Below, in pieces: positions 56,348 to 64,000 of a stretch of 64,000 nucleotides of DNA. The DNA lies in NCBI GenBank assembly GCA_001549895.1, contig AP014719.1:4092001-4156000 (forward strand), read 5' to 3'. The notes beneath the pieces are model-generated. The model saw only the letters and a list, made by a program, of their open reading frames with translations. It searched no databases and had not been told where the DNA came from. The position numbers were made by a program, and so were the translations under genes. Origin of the DNA: Arthrobacter sp. Hiyo8 (GTDB lineage Bacteria; Actinomycetota; Actinomycetes; Actinomycetales; Micrococcaceae). The first letter of the stretch is position 1, and every line of letters begins with the position of its first letter.

Positions 56348-57409
56348 ATGAGTGCAACGCAACCCGCCGCAACGATCAACCTGGCTGTCATTCCCGGCGA
56401 CGGCATTGGCCCGAAGTCATTGCCGAAGCCCTCAAAGTCCTGGAAAAGGTTGTCGCCGAAGAAGGCGTCACCCTCGAGCAGACCGAATACAAGCTCGGAG
56501 CCCAGCACTGGCTTGAAACCGGCGAGACCCTCCCGGACGAGGTCCTGGCCGATCTGCGTACCCGCGATGCGATCTTGTTCGGCGCCGTCGGTGCGGCACC
56601 GGGGACACCCGCATTCCTTCAGGCATCATCGAACGCGAAATGCTGCTCAAGCTCCGCTTCAGCCTTGACCACTTCGTGAACCTGCGCCCTTCGCGGCTCT
56701 ACGGGACGGTGGGCAGCCCGCTGGCCAATCCCGGCGACATCGATTTCATCGTGGTCCGCGAAGGCACCGAAGGTCCGTACGTCGGCAACGGCGGTACGCT
56801 CCGCGGGGCACCCCCCACGAGGTTGCCACCGAGGTATCGCTCAACACGGCCCACGGCGTCGAGCGCGTTGTCCGTGACGCCTTCCGCCGCGCCAGCGAGC
56901 GTCCCCGAAAGCACGTCACCCTCGTCCACAAGCACAACGTCCTGGTCTTCGCAGGCCACTTGTGGAAGCGCACCGTGGAGGCCGTGGCCAAGGAATTCCC
57001 CGAGGTCACCCACGACTACCTGCACATCGACGCCGCCACCATCTTCATGGTGACCGACCCCTCCCGCTTCGACGTGATCGTCACCGACAACCTCTTCGGA
57101 GACATCATCACCGACCTCGCCGCCGCCATCACCGGCGGGATCGGTCTCGCGGCCTCGGGCAACATCAACATGGACCGCTCCGCGCCCTCCATGTTCGAAC
57201 CCGTCCACGGCTCCGCCCCGGATATCGCCGGACAGCAGAAGGCAGATCCAACCGCCGCCATCCTGTCCGCGGCCTTGTTGCTGGACCACCTCGGCTATAC
57301 GGGAGCCGCCCGCAGGATCGAAGCCGCCGTCGTCGCCGACATCGAAAGCCGCAACGGCGACAGCCGCAGCACCGCTGCCGTCGGCGATGCCATCGCTGCC
57401 GCGCTCTAG
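56348..57409 (+). CDS. leuB: 3-isopropylmalate dehydrogenase LeuB (frameshifted)
   Basis: NAD-dependent oxidative decarboxylase of leucine synthesis. Val-Ile-Pro-Gly-Asp-Gly-Ile-Gly-Pro-Glu-Val at the start, Arg-Glu-Gly-Thr-Glu-Gly-Pro-Tyr-Val-Gly near 140, His-Lys-His-Asn-Val near 190, Asp-Asn-Leu-Phe-Gly-Asp-Ile near 245 and Glu-Pro-Val-His-Gly-Ser-Ala-Pro-Asp-Ile near 283. 354 residues after three bases are restored (near 56412, 56603, 56813); start and end frames agree. ATG 56348 chosen for the conserved start and the promoter layout. leuA and leuCD are not in the window. Confidence 0.95.
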
Positions 57410-57542
57410 GGCCCGTACTGGCACTGAGGGTCTGTACCCGGGCGTAAGCTTTACTTGAATTATTTACTGCTGCCGTGGTCCGTCGCTGAACCATATCCTC
57501 CAAGAGATGGTTTGCTCTGCCTGGTAGCCGACTGGAGGAAAC

Positions 57543-58653
57543 ATGACTCAGACTGCCCACGGCGTCGAATTCAGCCAGCAGCTCTCGGAGACCCCGAAGT
57601 CTGCTGAGGAGCGTGCAGCTATCCTGGCAAACCCGGGATTTGGCGACTACTTCACCGACAACACCGTCATTGTCGACTACAGCGTCGACACCGAGGGCAA
57701 GGGCGGCTGGCACAGTGCCCGCGTCGAGGCCTACGGACCGATTTCCCTGGACCCTTCGGCGGCAGTGCTGCACTACGGCCAGGAGATCTTCGAAGGCCTC
57801 AAGGCATACCGCCACGCTGACGGCTCCGTTTGGACGTTCCGTCCGGGGCCAACGCCGCCCGCCTGAACAAGTCGGCACGCCGCTTGGCCCTCCCGGAACT
57901 GCCCGAGGAGTACTTCCTCGGCGCCATCCGCGAACTCGTGCAGGCGGACAAGGAATGGGTTCCGTCCGGCGACGGCGAAGCCCTGTACTTGCGTCCGTTC
58001 ATGATCGCGACGGAAGCCTTCCTGGGTGTCCGCGCAGCCCGCGAGGTCTCCTTCCGGGTCATCGCTTCTCCGGCCGGCAACTACTTCGGCGGCGAACTCA
58101 AGCCGGTATCCATCTGGATCTCCCGTGAGTACGCGCGCGCCGGCCGCGGCGGCACCGGTGCAGCCAAGTGCGGTGGAAACTACGCCGCGTCCCTGATTGC
58201 CCAGATGGAAGCCGAAGAGAACGGCTGCAAGCAGGTCCTCTTCCTGGACCACTTCAACGACGATGCCGTCGAGGAACTCGGGGCATGAACGTCTTCTTCG
58301 TCATGAAGGACGGCTCACTCGTCACTCCGGCACTCACCGGAACCATCCTCGAAGGCGTGACCCGTTCTTCCGTCATCCAGGTGGCGAAGGACATGGGCCG
58401 CGAGGTTTCCGAACGGAAGATCACCCTCGCCGAGTGGCGCGACGGCGTGGCCTCCGGCGAAATCGCCGAGGTCTTTGCTTGCGGAACCGCCGCCGTCATC
58501 ACCCCCATCGGCGTCCTCAAGGACAAGACCGAGTTCATCGGTTCCGAGGACGCCAAGGCAGGCGAAACCACCATGGCCATCCGCGAGCAGTTGCTCGGCA
58601 TCCAGACCGGAACGGTCAAGGACACGCACGGCTGGCTCACCCGACTGGCTTAA
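57543..58653 (+). CDS. ilvE: branched-chain amino-acid aminotransferase IlvE (frameshifted)
   Basis: PLP enzyme making Val, Leu and Ile from their 2-oxoacids. Val-Leu-His-Tyr-Gly-Gln-Glu-Ile-Phe-Glu-Gly-Leu-Lys-Ala-Tyr-Arg near residue 75, PLP Lys in Gly-Ala-Ala-Lys-Cys-Gly-Gly-Asn-Tyr-Ala near 207, Phe-Ala-Cys-Gly-Thr-Ala-Ala-Val at the phosphate site near 310. 370 residues after two bases are restored (a G run near 57848 and GGGGG near 58283). GGAGGAAAC precedes ATG 57543. 133 bp after leuB; no LtbR-like site seen in that gap. Confidence 0.95.
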
Positions 58654-58655
58654 GT

Positions 58656-58711
58656 CCCCACCGGCTCCCAAGCCTCGCAAGCGTGGCTTGGGTCCCTCGC
58701 CGGCGTGGGCC
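58656..58711. repeat. 56-bp GC-rich repeat block downstream of ilvE
   Basis: Starts CCCCACCGGCTCCCAAGCC and ends GGCGTGGGCC. It aligns without gaps to 16681-16736, matching at about 43 of 56 positions, with identical stretches at both ends and CCTCGCAAGC in the middle. It begins two bases after the ilvE stop codon. Confidence 0.65.
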
Positions 58712-58728
58712 CTGTCTTGGAAAATGCC

Positions 58729-58767
58729 CGACGGCGGCCTCCCACCCTGGTGGGCGGGTCGCCGTCG
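58729..58767. terminator. bidirectional terminator between ilvE and the GDSL gene
   Basis: CGACGGCG (58729-58736) / CGCCGTCG (58760-58767) and an inner CCCACC/GGTGGG form one long hairpin between convergent genes. The CGACGGCG/CGCCGTCG stem resembles that after the HpaB-type gene at 11998. Confidence 0.7.
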
Positions 58768-58770
58768 TCG

Positions 58771-59505
58771 TTAACCGGTGAGCTGGTTGTTACCGGTGCT
58801 GGCTTGCTGGAGCCGCGGTCCGATGAGCGCTTCCATCTTGGCCTGCAGATATTGCTGGCCCGCCGCGGATGGGTGATCGCCGTCGGGACCAATGAGCTCC
58901 GCGGCATCGTCCATGATCCAGCCGAGGTCGATCGGATCAACGAAGTGCGCGCCGGCTTTCAGGGCAGCGGCCTTGTCCTGGTCGCGGATGTCGAGCCTTT
59001 CGGCTTCGGGCGTGCTCGTGTACGACGGCGGCCCGACCACGACGATGTCGGCTTGGGGAGCGCGGGACTTGACTGAGGCGAACGCCCGCGTGGCCGCAGC
59101 CTCGGTTTCTCCTGCGGCCGTTCCCATATCGTTTTCGGAACCAAAGAACAGCACCAGGCGGGTCTCGTCGGTTACCGCTGTGTCCACTTGGGAACCGAAG
59201 GTCGATCCGTCCTCGCCGACACTGACGTAGCCGCTGCCATCCCGTGCGGCATTGACGATGGTCGCTTGGAGCTGTTGAAAGCCGGGATCGTTCTCCACCA
59301 GCTTTGGCCAGGCCTCGTCAGGCGAGGTGCCGTGACCCGTGCTGAGGGAGTCTCCGATGATCACCACGGTGGGCTGGGCCGCGGCGGACCGTGGTCCGGT
59401 GTCGGAGGAACAGGCGCTGAGGAGTGCGAGGACGGAAAGGCAGGCGGTGGCGATCGCCGTCGTCGTCCGGAGAAGTTCTCTTCGTCGGGTGTGATTCCGC
59501 CCCAA
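58771..59505 (-). CDS. SGNH/GDSL-type hydrolase lipoprotein
   Basis: Secreted esterase fold of about 245 residues, intact. Signal peptide with lipobox Leu-Leu-Ser-Ala-Cys, then block I Ile-Ile-Gly-Asp-Ser-Leu-Ser (catalytic Ser), Gly-Ser-Glu-Asn-Asp (block III) and Asp-Gly-Asp-His-Pro-Ser (catalytic Asp-x-x-His). TTG 59505 is favoured as start because GGAGGAGGAG lies seven bases upstream; GTG 59532 is possible but would put that ribosome site inside the gene. Substrate unknown; envelope ester or acyl group likely. Divergent from the MBL gene. Confidence 0.85.
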   Translation of the reverse strand: MGRNHTRRRELLRTTTAIATACLSVLALLSACSSDTGPRSAAAQPTVVIIGDSLSTGHGTSPDEAWPKLVENDPGFQQLQATIVNAARDGSGYVSVGEDGSTFGSQVDTAVTDETRLVLFFGSENDMGTAAGETEAAATRAFASVKSRAPQADIVVVGPPSYTSTPEAERLDIRDQDKAAALKAGAHFVDPIDLGWIMDDAAELIGPDGDHPSAAGQQYLQAKMEALIGPRLQQASTGNNQLTG

Positions 59506-59658
59506 TTCGGCTCCTCCTCCGCAACTGTCCACATGTATCCATCCCAGTTCCTTGGCACCATGTTACGTCGTGTGCCGTGCCTGCCTCTTGCTTCCTGGCT
59601 CGCGGAACCGGGCTTCCCGTCCAAGGTCCCGCCACTTGGCGTGTGCCAAGATGGAGAA

Positions 59659-60440
59659 GTGAATCCGGTCAATGACGCCACTTTCCAGAACAGCAGCCAC
59701 CTCACCCGCTCGCGGCTCGCGCCTAATCCGGGTCCGATGAGCCTTGACGGCACCAACTCGTACGTCATTGCCGCGCCGGACGCTGCTGGAGTGGTCGTCG
59801 TGGATCCCGGGCCGCTCGACGAATCGCACCTCGCGGCCCTGGCCGCCGCGGGGCCTGTGGAGCTCGTTCTCATCACCCATCGCCACAAGGACCACACCGA
59901 GGCCTCTGAGGTGTTCCACGAACTCACCGGCGCGCCCGTCCGTGCGGCGGATCCCGCCTATTGCCACGGCGGCGAGCCGTTGCGCGGTGGCGAGGTCATC
60001 GAGGCCGGAGGCGTTGAGATCCGGGTTCTTGCCACGCCGGGCCATACCTCGGACTCAGTCTGCTTCCACCTTCCGGGCGACGGACCGGACGGCTCGGTGC
60101 TGACGGGCGATACCATCCTGGGGCGGGGCACCACCGTCCTGGACTATCCTGACGGACGGCTGGGGATTACCTCTCCAGCCTCGACAAGCTCGAAAGCCTC
60201 GGTCCGGCGACGCTGTTGCCCGCACACGGCCCCGTCCTGCCAGCCGTCGACGCCGTGTGCCGCGAGTACCGGGCCCACAGGGAGATGCGCCTGGACCAAA
60301 TCCGTGAAGCACTCGCGCGCCTCGGCGCCCAAGCCGAAGTCCAAGCTGTCACCGATGCGGTGTATCCCGACGTCGATCCTTCCGTGCGCTGGGCAGCTGA
60401 AACTTCGGTGGCGGCGCAATTGGACTATCTGCGCGGCTAG
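59659..60440 (+). CDS. metallo-beta-lactamase fold hydrolase (frameshifted)
   Basis: Zinc hydrolase of about 260 residues. His-Arg-His-Lys-Asp-His-Thr (His-x-His-x-Asp-His), Pro-Gly-His-Thr-Ser, Leu-Thr-Gly-Asp-Thr-Ile and Leu-Pro-Ala-His-Gly-Pro are the metal ligands in order. The N-terminal Asn-Pro-Gly-Pro-Met-Ser-Leu-Asp-Gly-Thr-Asn-Ser-Tyr and a helical C-terminus resemble LACTB2-like members. One G missing near 60168 (GGGG). GTG 59659 follows GGAG. Function beyond MBL hydrolase not clear. Confidence 0.87.
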
Positions 60441-60496
60441 CAGGCACCTCTTCAGTGCGCGCATAGCGGCCGCCGGCGGACGGTACGCTAGAACCC

Positions 60497-61273
60497 ATGC
60501 GTATCGCCCGGTTTGTTGTTGATTCTGATCCCGTCTACGGCGTCGTTGAAGGTGAGCCAGGCAGTGAAATGATCACTGTCATCCACGGCGACCCCTTCTT
60601 CAACGGCGTCGAGCGGACCTCGGTCCGCCACAAGCTGGAGGACGTTCGCCTTCTGGCCCCGATTATTCCCCGCAGCAAGGTCATCGGCGTCGGACGGAAC
60701 TTCGCCGAGCATGCCCGGGAACTCGGTAATGAAGTTCCGCAGCACCCCTTGTTGTTCCTGAAACCGAATACCGCCGTCGTTGGCCCCAACGATCCGATCG
60801 TGTTGCCTGAGTTCTCGGAGGAAGTCTCCTTCGAAGCGGAACTCTGCGTCGTCATCGGCCGCATTTGCAAGGACGTGCCCGAGGACCGCGTGGACGACGT
60901 CATTTTCGGTTACACCTGCGGCAACGACCTCACGGCCCGCGACGTCCAGAAGACGGACCTGCAGTGGGCGCGTGCCAAGGGCTTTGACACCTCCGCGCCG
61001 CTCGGCCCGTGGATCGAGACGGAACTCGATCCCGAAGACCTGGCCATCAAGGGCTGGCTCAATGGCGAACTCCGCCAGGACGGCAGCACGAACCAGATGA
61101 TCCGCAGCGTGCGCGAGCTGGTATCGATCGTTTCGCAGGCTTTCACCCTGCTTCCGGGTGATGTCATCATGACCGGGACTCCTGCCGGCGTCGGGCTGGT
61201 CCAGGAGGGCGACCGCTACGAGATCGAGATCGAAGGCATCGGCCGCTTGTCCAACCCGGTAGTCCGCCGCTAA
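60497..61273 (+). CDS. fumarylacetoacetate hydrolase family protein
   Basis: Intact, 258 residues. Gly-Val-Gly-Arg-Asn-Phe-Ala-Glu-His-Ala, Glu-Glu-Val-Ser-Phe-Glu-Ala-Glu-Leu (metal Glu-x-Glu), Tyr-Thr-Cys-Gly-Asn-Asp-Leu-Thr-Ala-Arg-Asp-Val-Gln, Pro-Gly-Asp-Val-Ile-Met-Thr-Gly-Thr-Pro-Ala-Gly-Val-Gly: the standard FAH run, closest in type to hydroxyheptadienedioate/acylpyruvate hydrolases and oxaloacetate decarboxylases. It sits 89 bases before gltX. Different type from the FAH gene at 25372. Confidence 0.88.
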   Translation: MRIARFVVDSDPVYGVVEGEPGSEMITVIHGDPFFNGVERTSVRHKLEDVRLLAPIIPRSKVIGVGRNFAEHARELGNEVPQHPLLFLKPNTAVVGPNDPIVLPEFSEEVSFEAELCVVIGRICKDVPEDRVDDVIFGYTCGNDLTARDVQKTDLQWARAKGFDTSAPLGPWIETELDPEDLAIKGWLNGELRQDGSTNQMIRSVRELVSIVSQAFTLLPGDVIMTGTPAGVGLVQEGDRYEIEIEGIGRLSNPVVRR

Positions 61274-61361
61274 GAGGCTCGGCGTTCCGCCCAGCCGGTC
61301 GCTCTGGACCCGCTGGCACTGGGCATTCCGCCCACCGCCACGGGGTAAAGTTGGAACCACT

Positions 61362-62874
61362 ATGACTACTGTTGCTGCGCCGAACTCTGCCGCCATTCCC
61401 GCCGTAAACGCCGAAACCCCGGTCCGCGTCCGGTTCTGCCCCTCACCTACGGGAACTCCGCACGTTGGGTTGATCCGCACGGCCCTCTTCAACTGGGCCT
61501 ACGCGCGGCACACGGGTGGCAAGCTGATTTTCCGGATCGAGGACACCGATTCGGCCCGCGACAGCGAGGAGAGCTACCACCAACTGCTTGACGCGTTGAA
61601 GTGGCTCGGCATCGACTGGGACGAGGGCGTCGAGGTTGGCGGGCCGCACGAACCGTACCGCCAGTCGCAGCGCAGCGACATGTACCAGGACGTCATCGCC
61701 AAGCTCAAGGCCGGCGGTCACATCTATGAGTCGTACTCCACTCCCGAGGAGATCGAAGCACGGCACCGCGCCGCAGGGCGGGACCCGAAGCTCGGCTACG
61801 ACGGCTTTGACCGGCACGTCACCGAGGAACAGCTCGCCCAGTACAAGGCCGAGGGCCGCAATGCCGTGCTGCGCCTGCGCATGCCGGACGAAGACCTGAC
61901 CTTCAACGACCTTGTGCGCGGGGAGATCACGTTCAAGGCGGATCCGTGCCTGACTTCGCTGTGGTGCGTGCCAACGGAGCTCCGCTGTACACGCTCGTGA
62001 ATCCCGTGGACGATGCACTGATGGGCATCACGCACGTCCTCCGCGGTGAGGACCTGCTCAGCTCCACGCCCCGGCAGATCGCCCTCTACCGCGCGCTTTA
62101 CGCCATCGGCGTGGCTGAGTACATGCCCGAGTTCGGCCACCTTCCCTATGTCATGGGCCAGGGCAACAAGAAGCTTTCCAAGCGCGATCCGGAATCCAGC
62201 CTGTTCCTGCACCGTGAACGTGGGTTCATCCGTGAAGGATTGCTCAATTACCTGTCACTCCTGGGCTGGTCGCTGAGCGCCGATGAGGATATCTTCACCG
62301 TGGAGCAGCTCGTGGCCAACTTCGATATCCACGATGTCCTGGGCAACCCTGCGCGCTTCGATATCAAGAAGGCCGAGGCCATCAACGGTACGCACGTGCG
62401 CATGCTCACGCCCGAGGACTTCCGTCAGAGGCTCGTGCCGTACCTGCGTGCCGCAGGTTTCGTGGGGGAGATCCTGACTCCGCGCCAGGAAGAGATCCTT
62501 GCCGAGTCCGCGCCGCTGGTCCAGGAACGGATCACCCTGCTGGGCGAAGCTCCCGAGATGCTCGCCTTCCTGTTCAAGAAGGACGACGCGATCGACATCG
62601 CCGACGACGCCCGCAAGGGACTTCCCGAGAACCTGGTCGAGGTGCTGGACGCCGCGTTGGTTGCGCTGGAACCCTCGCCGACTGGACAGCGGAAAGCATC
62701 CAGGCAGCGCTCAAGCAAGCGTTGGTGGAAGATCTTGGGATCAAGCCGCGCCTCGCGTTCGGCCCGGTGCGCACGGCAATCTCCGGCCGCCGCATCTCGC
62801 CGCCGCTGTTCGAATCGATGGTCATCCTGGGCAAGGATTCCTCGCTCACCCGCCTGCGCGCGTTCCGCGGCTAG
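61362..62874 (+). CDS. gltX: glutamyl-tRNA synthetase GltX (frameshifted)
   Basis: Charges tRNA-Glu (and probably tRNA-Gln in actinobacteria). Ser-Pro-Thr-Gly-Thr-Pro-His-Val-Gly-Leu (HIGH region) near residue 30, Arg-Ile-Glu-Asp-Thr-Asp near 62, Lys-Leu-Ser-Lys-Arg (KMSKS region) near 270, and the alpha-helical anticodon cage. 504 residues after two bases are restored: GGG near 61943 and one near 62683; total length then divides by three. TAG 62872-62874. ATG 61362 follows a weak ribosome site. Confidence 0.95.
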
Positions 62875-62886
62875 TTCAGGCACTCC

Positions 62887-63598
62887 GTGATCAACGCACT
62901 TCATGAGTCATTCGGCACGGTCCGCGGTGTCCTGTTCGACATCGACGACACCCTGGTGGACCTTGAGTACGCCATGACCACGGCCTTGCGTGACGTGAGC
63001 GAACACCTCCTGCCCGGCCTGGACCAGGCCGGGTGGGAGAAGTTCGGACGGATCTTCACGCACGAAACCACGCATTTCTATGACCGGTACCTAGCCGGTG
63101 AATTGACGTTCAACGAGCAGCGGCTCCTCCGTGGCCGCGCGGCCCTTGGGCATTTCGGCGTGGAGCTCGGGGGAGAGGACTCCCACACGTGGCTCAATGA
63201 CTACTCGCGCCTACAGCCCAGTTATGTCAGGGCGTTCAGCGATGTCCTGCCCGTCCTCGACGCCCTCGACGCCGCGGGCATCCCTACGGCGCCGTGAGCA
63301 ACAACGTTCACGACTACCAGCGGGTCAAGCTCGACAGTGCGGGCTTGCCCGGGTCTCGGTCCTTGTCGGAACGGACACCGTAGGCGTGCCCAAGCCGGAC
63401 CCCGCCATTTACCTGGAAGGGGTCCGTCGCTTGGGCACCACCCCGGCCGAGACCCTTTTTGTGGGAGACAACCGCCTTCTCGACGCCGACGGCGCCACTG
63501 CTGCCGGATTGCTGGGCATCTGGTTGAATCGCACTGGTGAGCTCGCCTCCGACTTTTCCGGCCGGGAAATAGACTCCTTGACCCGGCTGCTCGCCTGA
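62887..63598 (+). CDS. HAD family hydrolase (frameshifted)
   Basis: Phosphatase of about 238 residues. Motif I Leu-Phe-Asp-Ile-Asp-Asp-Thr-Leu near residue 17, motif II Ala-Val-Ser-Asn-Asn near 137, motif III Lys in Val-Pro-Lys-Pro-Asp-Pro, motif IV Val-Gly-Asp-Asn-Arg-Leu-Leu-Asp-Ala-Asp-Gly-Ala; a helical cap follows motif I. Breaks near 63288 and near 63347. GTG 62887 lies 12 bases after gltX. Substrate (a small phosphate ester) unknown. Confidence 0.87.
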
Positions 63599-63608
63599 AG
63601 CTCTGCAG

Positions 63609-64000
63609 CTAAGCGCCCAGCCGGAACTTCCGCAGGAACACGAACGTTCCGATGGAACCCGCTCCCAGGACGCCCACAAGTCCGAGCGCCGTGCCGGTAT
63701 CCGACTTTTCAGCCATGCTCGACGGCGACACCGCCGCAGCTCCTTGATGCAGTTCCGCGGTGCCCGCCGCGATCCGCGCATTTCCGTCCGCGAGTTTGTC
63801 GGCACCGGTGGACAACTGGGCTGAGCCTGCTGCCAGTTTGGCGTTTCCATCGGACAACTTGGAGGCGCCCGCTGCCAACGCAGTGGAACCGTCAAGAAGA
63901 CCGGGTGAGGAAGGATCAGCAGGGCTGCCCTTGATCCCTGTCATCAGCGAGTCCGTACCTGCAGCCAAGCGGGACGTGCCCTCCGTCATGCTGGCGGTGG
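63609..64000 (-). CDS. membrane-anchored coiled protein, C-terminal part (YhgE/Pip-like repeats)
   Basis: The frame is open to the window edge, so the N-terminus is missing. It consists of heptad-like Ala/Gly/Leu repeats (Leu-Ala-Ala-Gly-Ala-Ser-Lys-Leu-Ser-Asp-Gly, then Leu-Ala-Asp-Gly-Asn-Ala and similar) like those of YhgE/Pip and related phage-infection proteins, then a single helix (Leu-Gly-Leu-Val-Gly-Val-Leu-Gly-Ala-Gly) and a short Arg-Lys-Phe-Arg tail with TAG-type end at 63609. True YhgE proteins have several C-terminal helices, so this is a variant or a different repeat protein. Confidence 0.6.
   Translation of the reverse strand, partial: TASMTEGTSRLAAGTDSLMTGIKGSPADPSSPGLLDGSTALAAGASKLSDGNAKLAAGSAQLSTGADKLADGNARIAAGTAELHQGAAAVSPSSMAEKSDTGTALGLVGVLGAGSIGTFVFLRKFRLGA

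Noticed and set aside
1..64000. Prophage, integrative element or genomic island
   Set aside because: No integrase, transposase, phage structural or conjugation gene, no long direct repeats flanking the tRNA genes, and codon use looks uniform.

Overview
The window reads as chromosomal DNA of a high-GC actinobacterium, most likely Arthrobacter or a close relative (Micrococcaceae: Arthrobacter, Paenarthrobacter, Pseudarthrobacter). Support comes from the GC-rich third positions, the many GTG/TTG starts, an NrtR-nadABC operon, a sunset-domain protein, an ICHAT-type surface protein beside a sortase, the separated ilvD / ilvBNC-serA / leuB-ilvE blocks, and likely leaderless promoters. It is dense core and near-core chromosome. 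I see no prophage, transposase, CRISPR array or plasmid gene.

Layout. 1-9 kb: end of a DUF4395 protein, ADP-ribosylglycohydrolase, two DUF202 membrane proteins, an aquaporin, sbcD-sbcC and an MFS transporter. 9-12 kb: an IclR regulator diverging from a two-component flavin monooxygenase (reductase plus HpaB-type oxygenase). 12-18 kb: a phosphoribosyltransferase, a winged-helix protein, a minus-strand E1-alpha/E1-beta/lipoyl/hydrolase operon, an amino-acid permease and a divergent Lrp regulator. 18.9-24.8 kb: nrtR-nadA-nadB-nadC-cysteine desulfurase behind a 27-bp palindromic operator. 25-41 kb: GtrA, FAH and DUF1684 proteins, a lipoprotein, transglutaminase, MarR-LLM pair, an RND pump, mqo, a peptide-binding lipoprotein, tRNA-Leu, bcp, MarR, two tRNA-Lys, a PQQ-type sugar dehydrogenase and a sunset-domain protein. 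41-49 kb: ilvD, then a Val-rich leader peptide with attenuator, ilvB-ilvN-ilvC and serA. 49-54 kb: an ABC permease/ATPase pair and metG. 54-64 kb: a sortase substrate and sortase, leuB, ilvE, a GDSL lipoprotein, MBL-fold hydrolase, FAH hydrolase, gltX, HAD hydrolase and the end of a membrane-anchored coiled protein.

The dominant technical feature is frame breakage. About two thirds of the protein genes, including essential ones (gltX, metG, ilvC, leuB, sbcC), need one or more single bases put back to read through. The missing base nearly always lies in a G or C run of three or more, and in the genes I checked the net shift equals lost bases. I treat this as uncorrected deletion error, not gene decay, and give gene spans as the repaired product would have them.

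How the parts work together. Branched-chain amino-acid synthesis is the main theme: ilvD, ilvBNC, leuB and ilvE lie within 17 kb, and three of their promoters carry a similar 12-bp motif resembling the LtbR site of Corynebacterium. ilvBNC adds a leader-peptide attenuator. The NAD operon carries its own regulator and its own cysteine desulfurase, probably serving the NadA iron-sulfur cluster. The thiamine-diphosphate dehydrogenase operon has a lone lipoyl domain and an alpha/beta hydrolase where a normal acyltransferase (E2) would be. Three families of short intergenic repeats are present, one apparently inserted into another.
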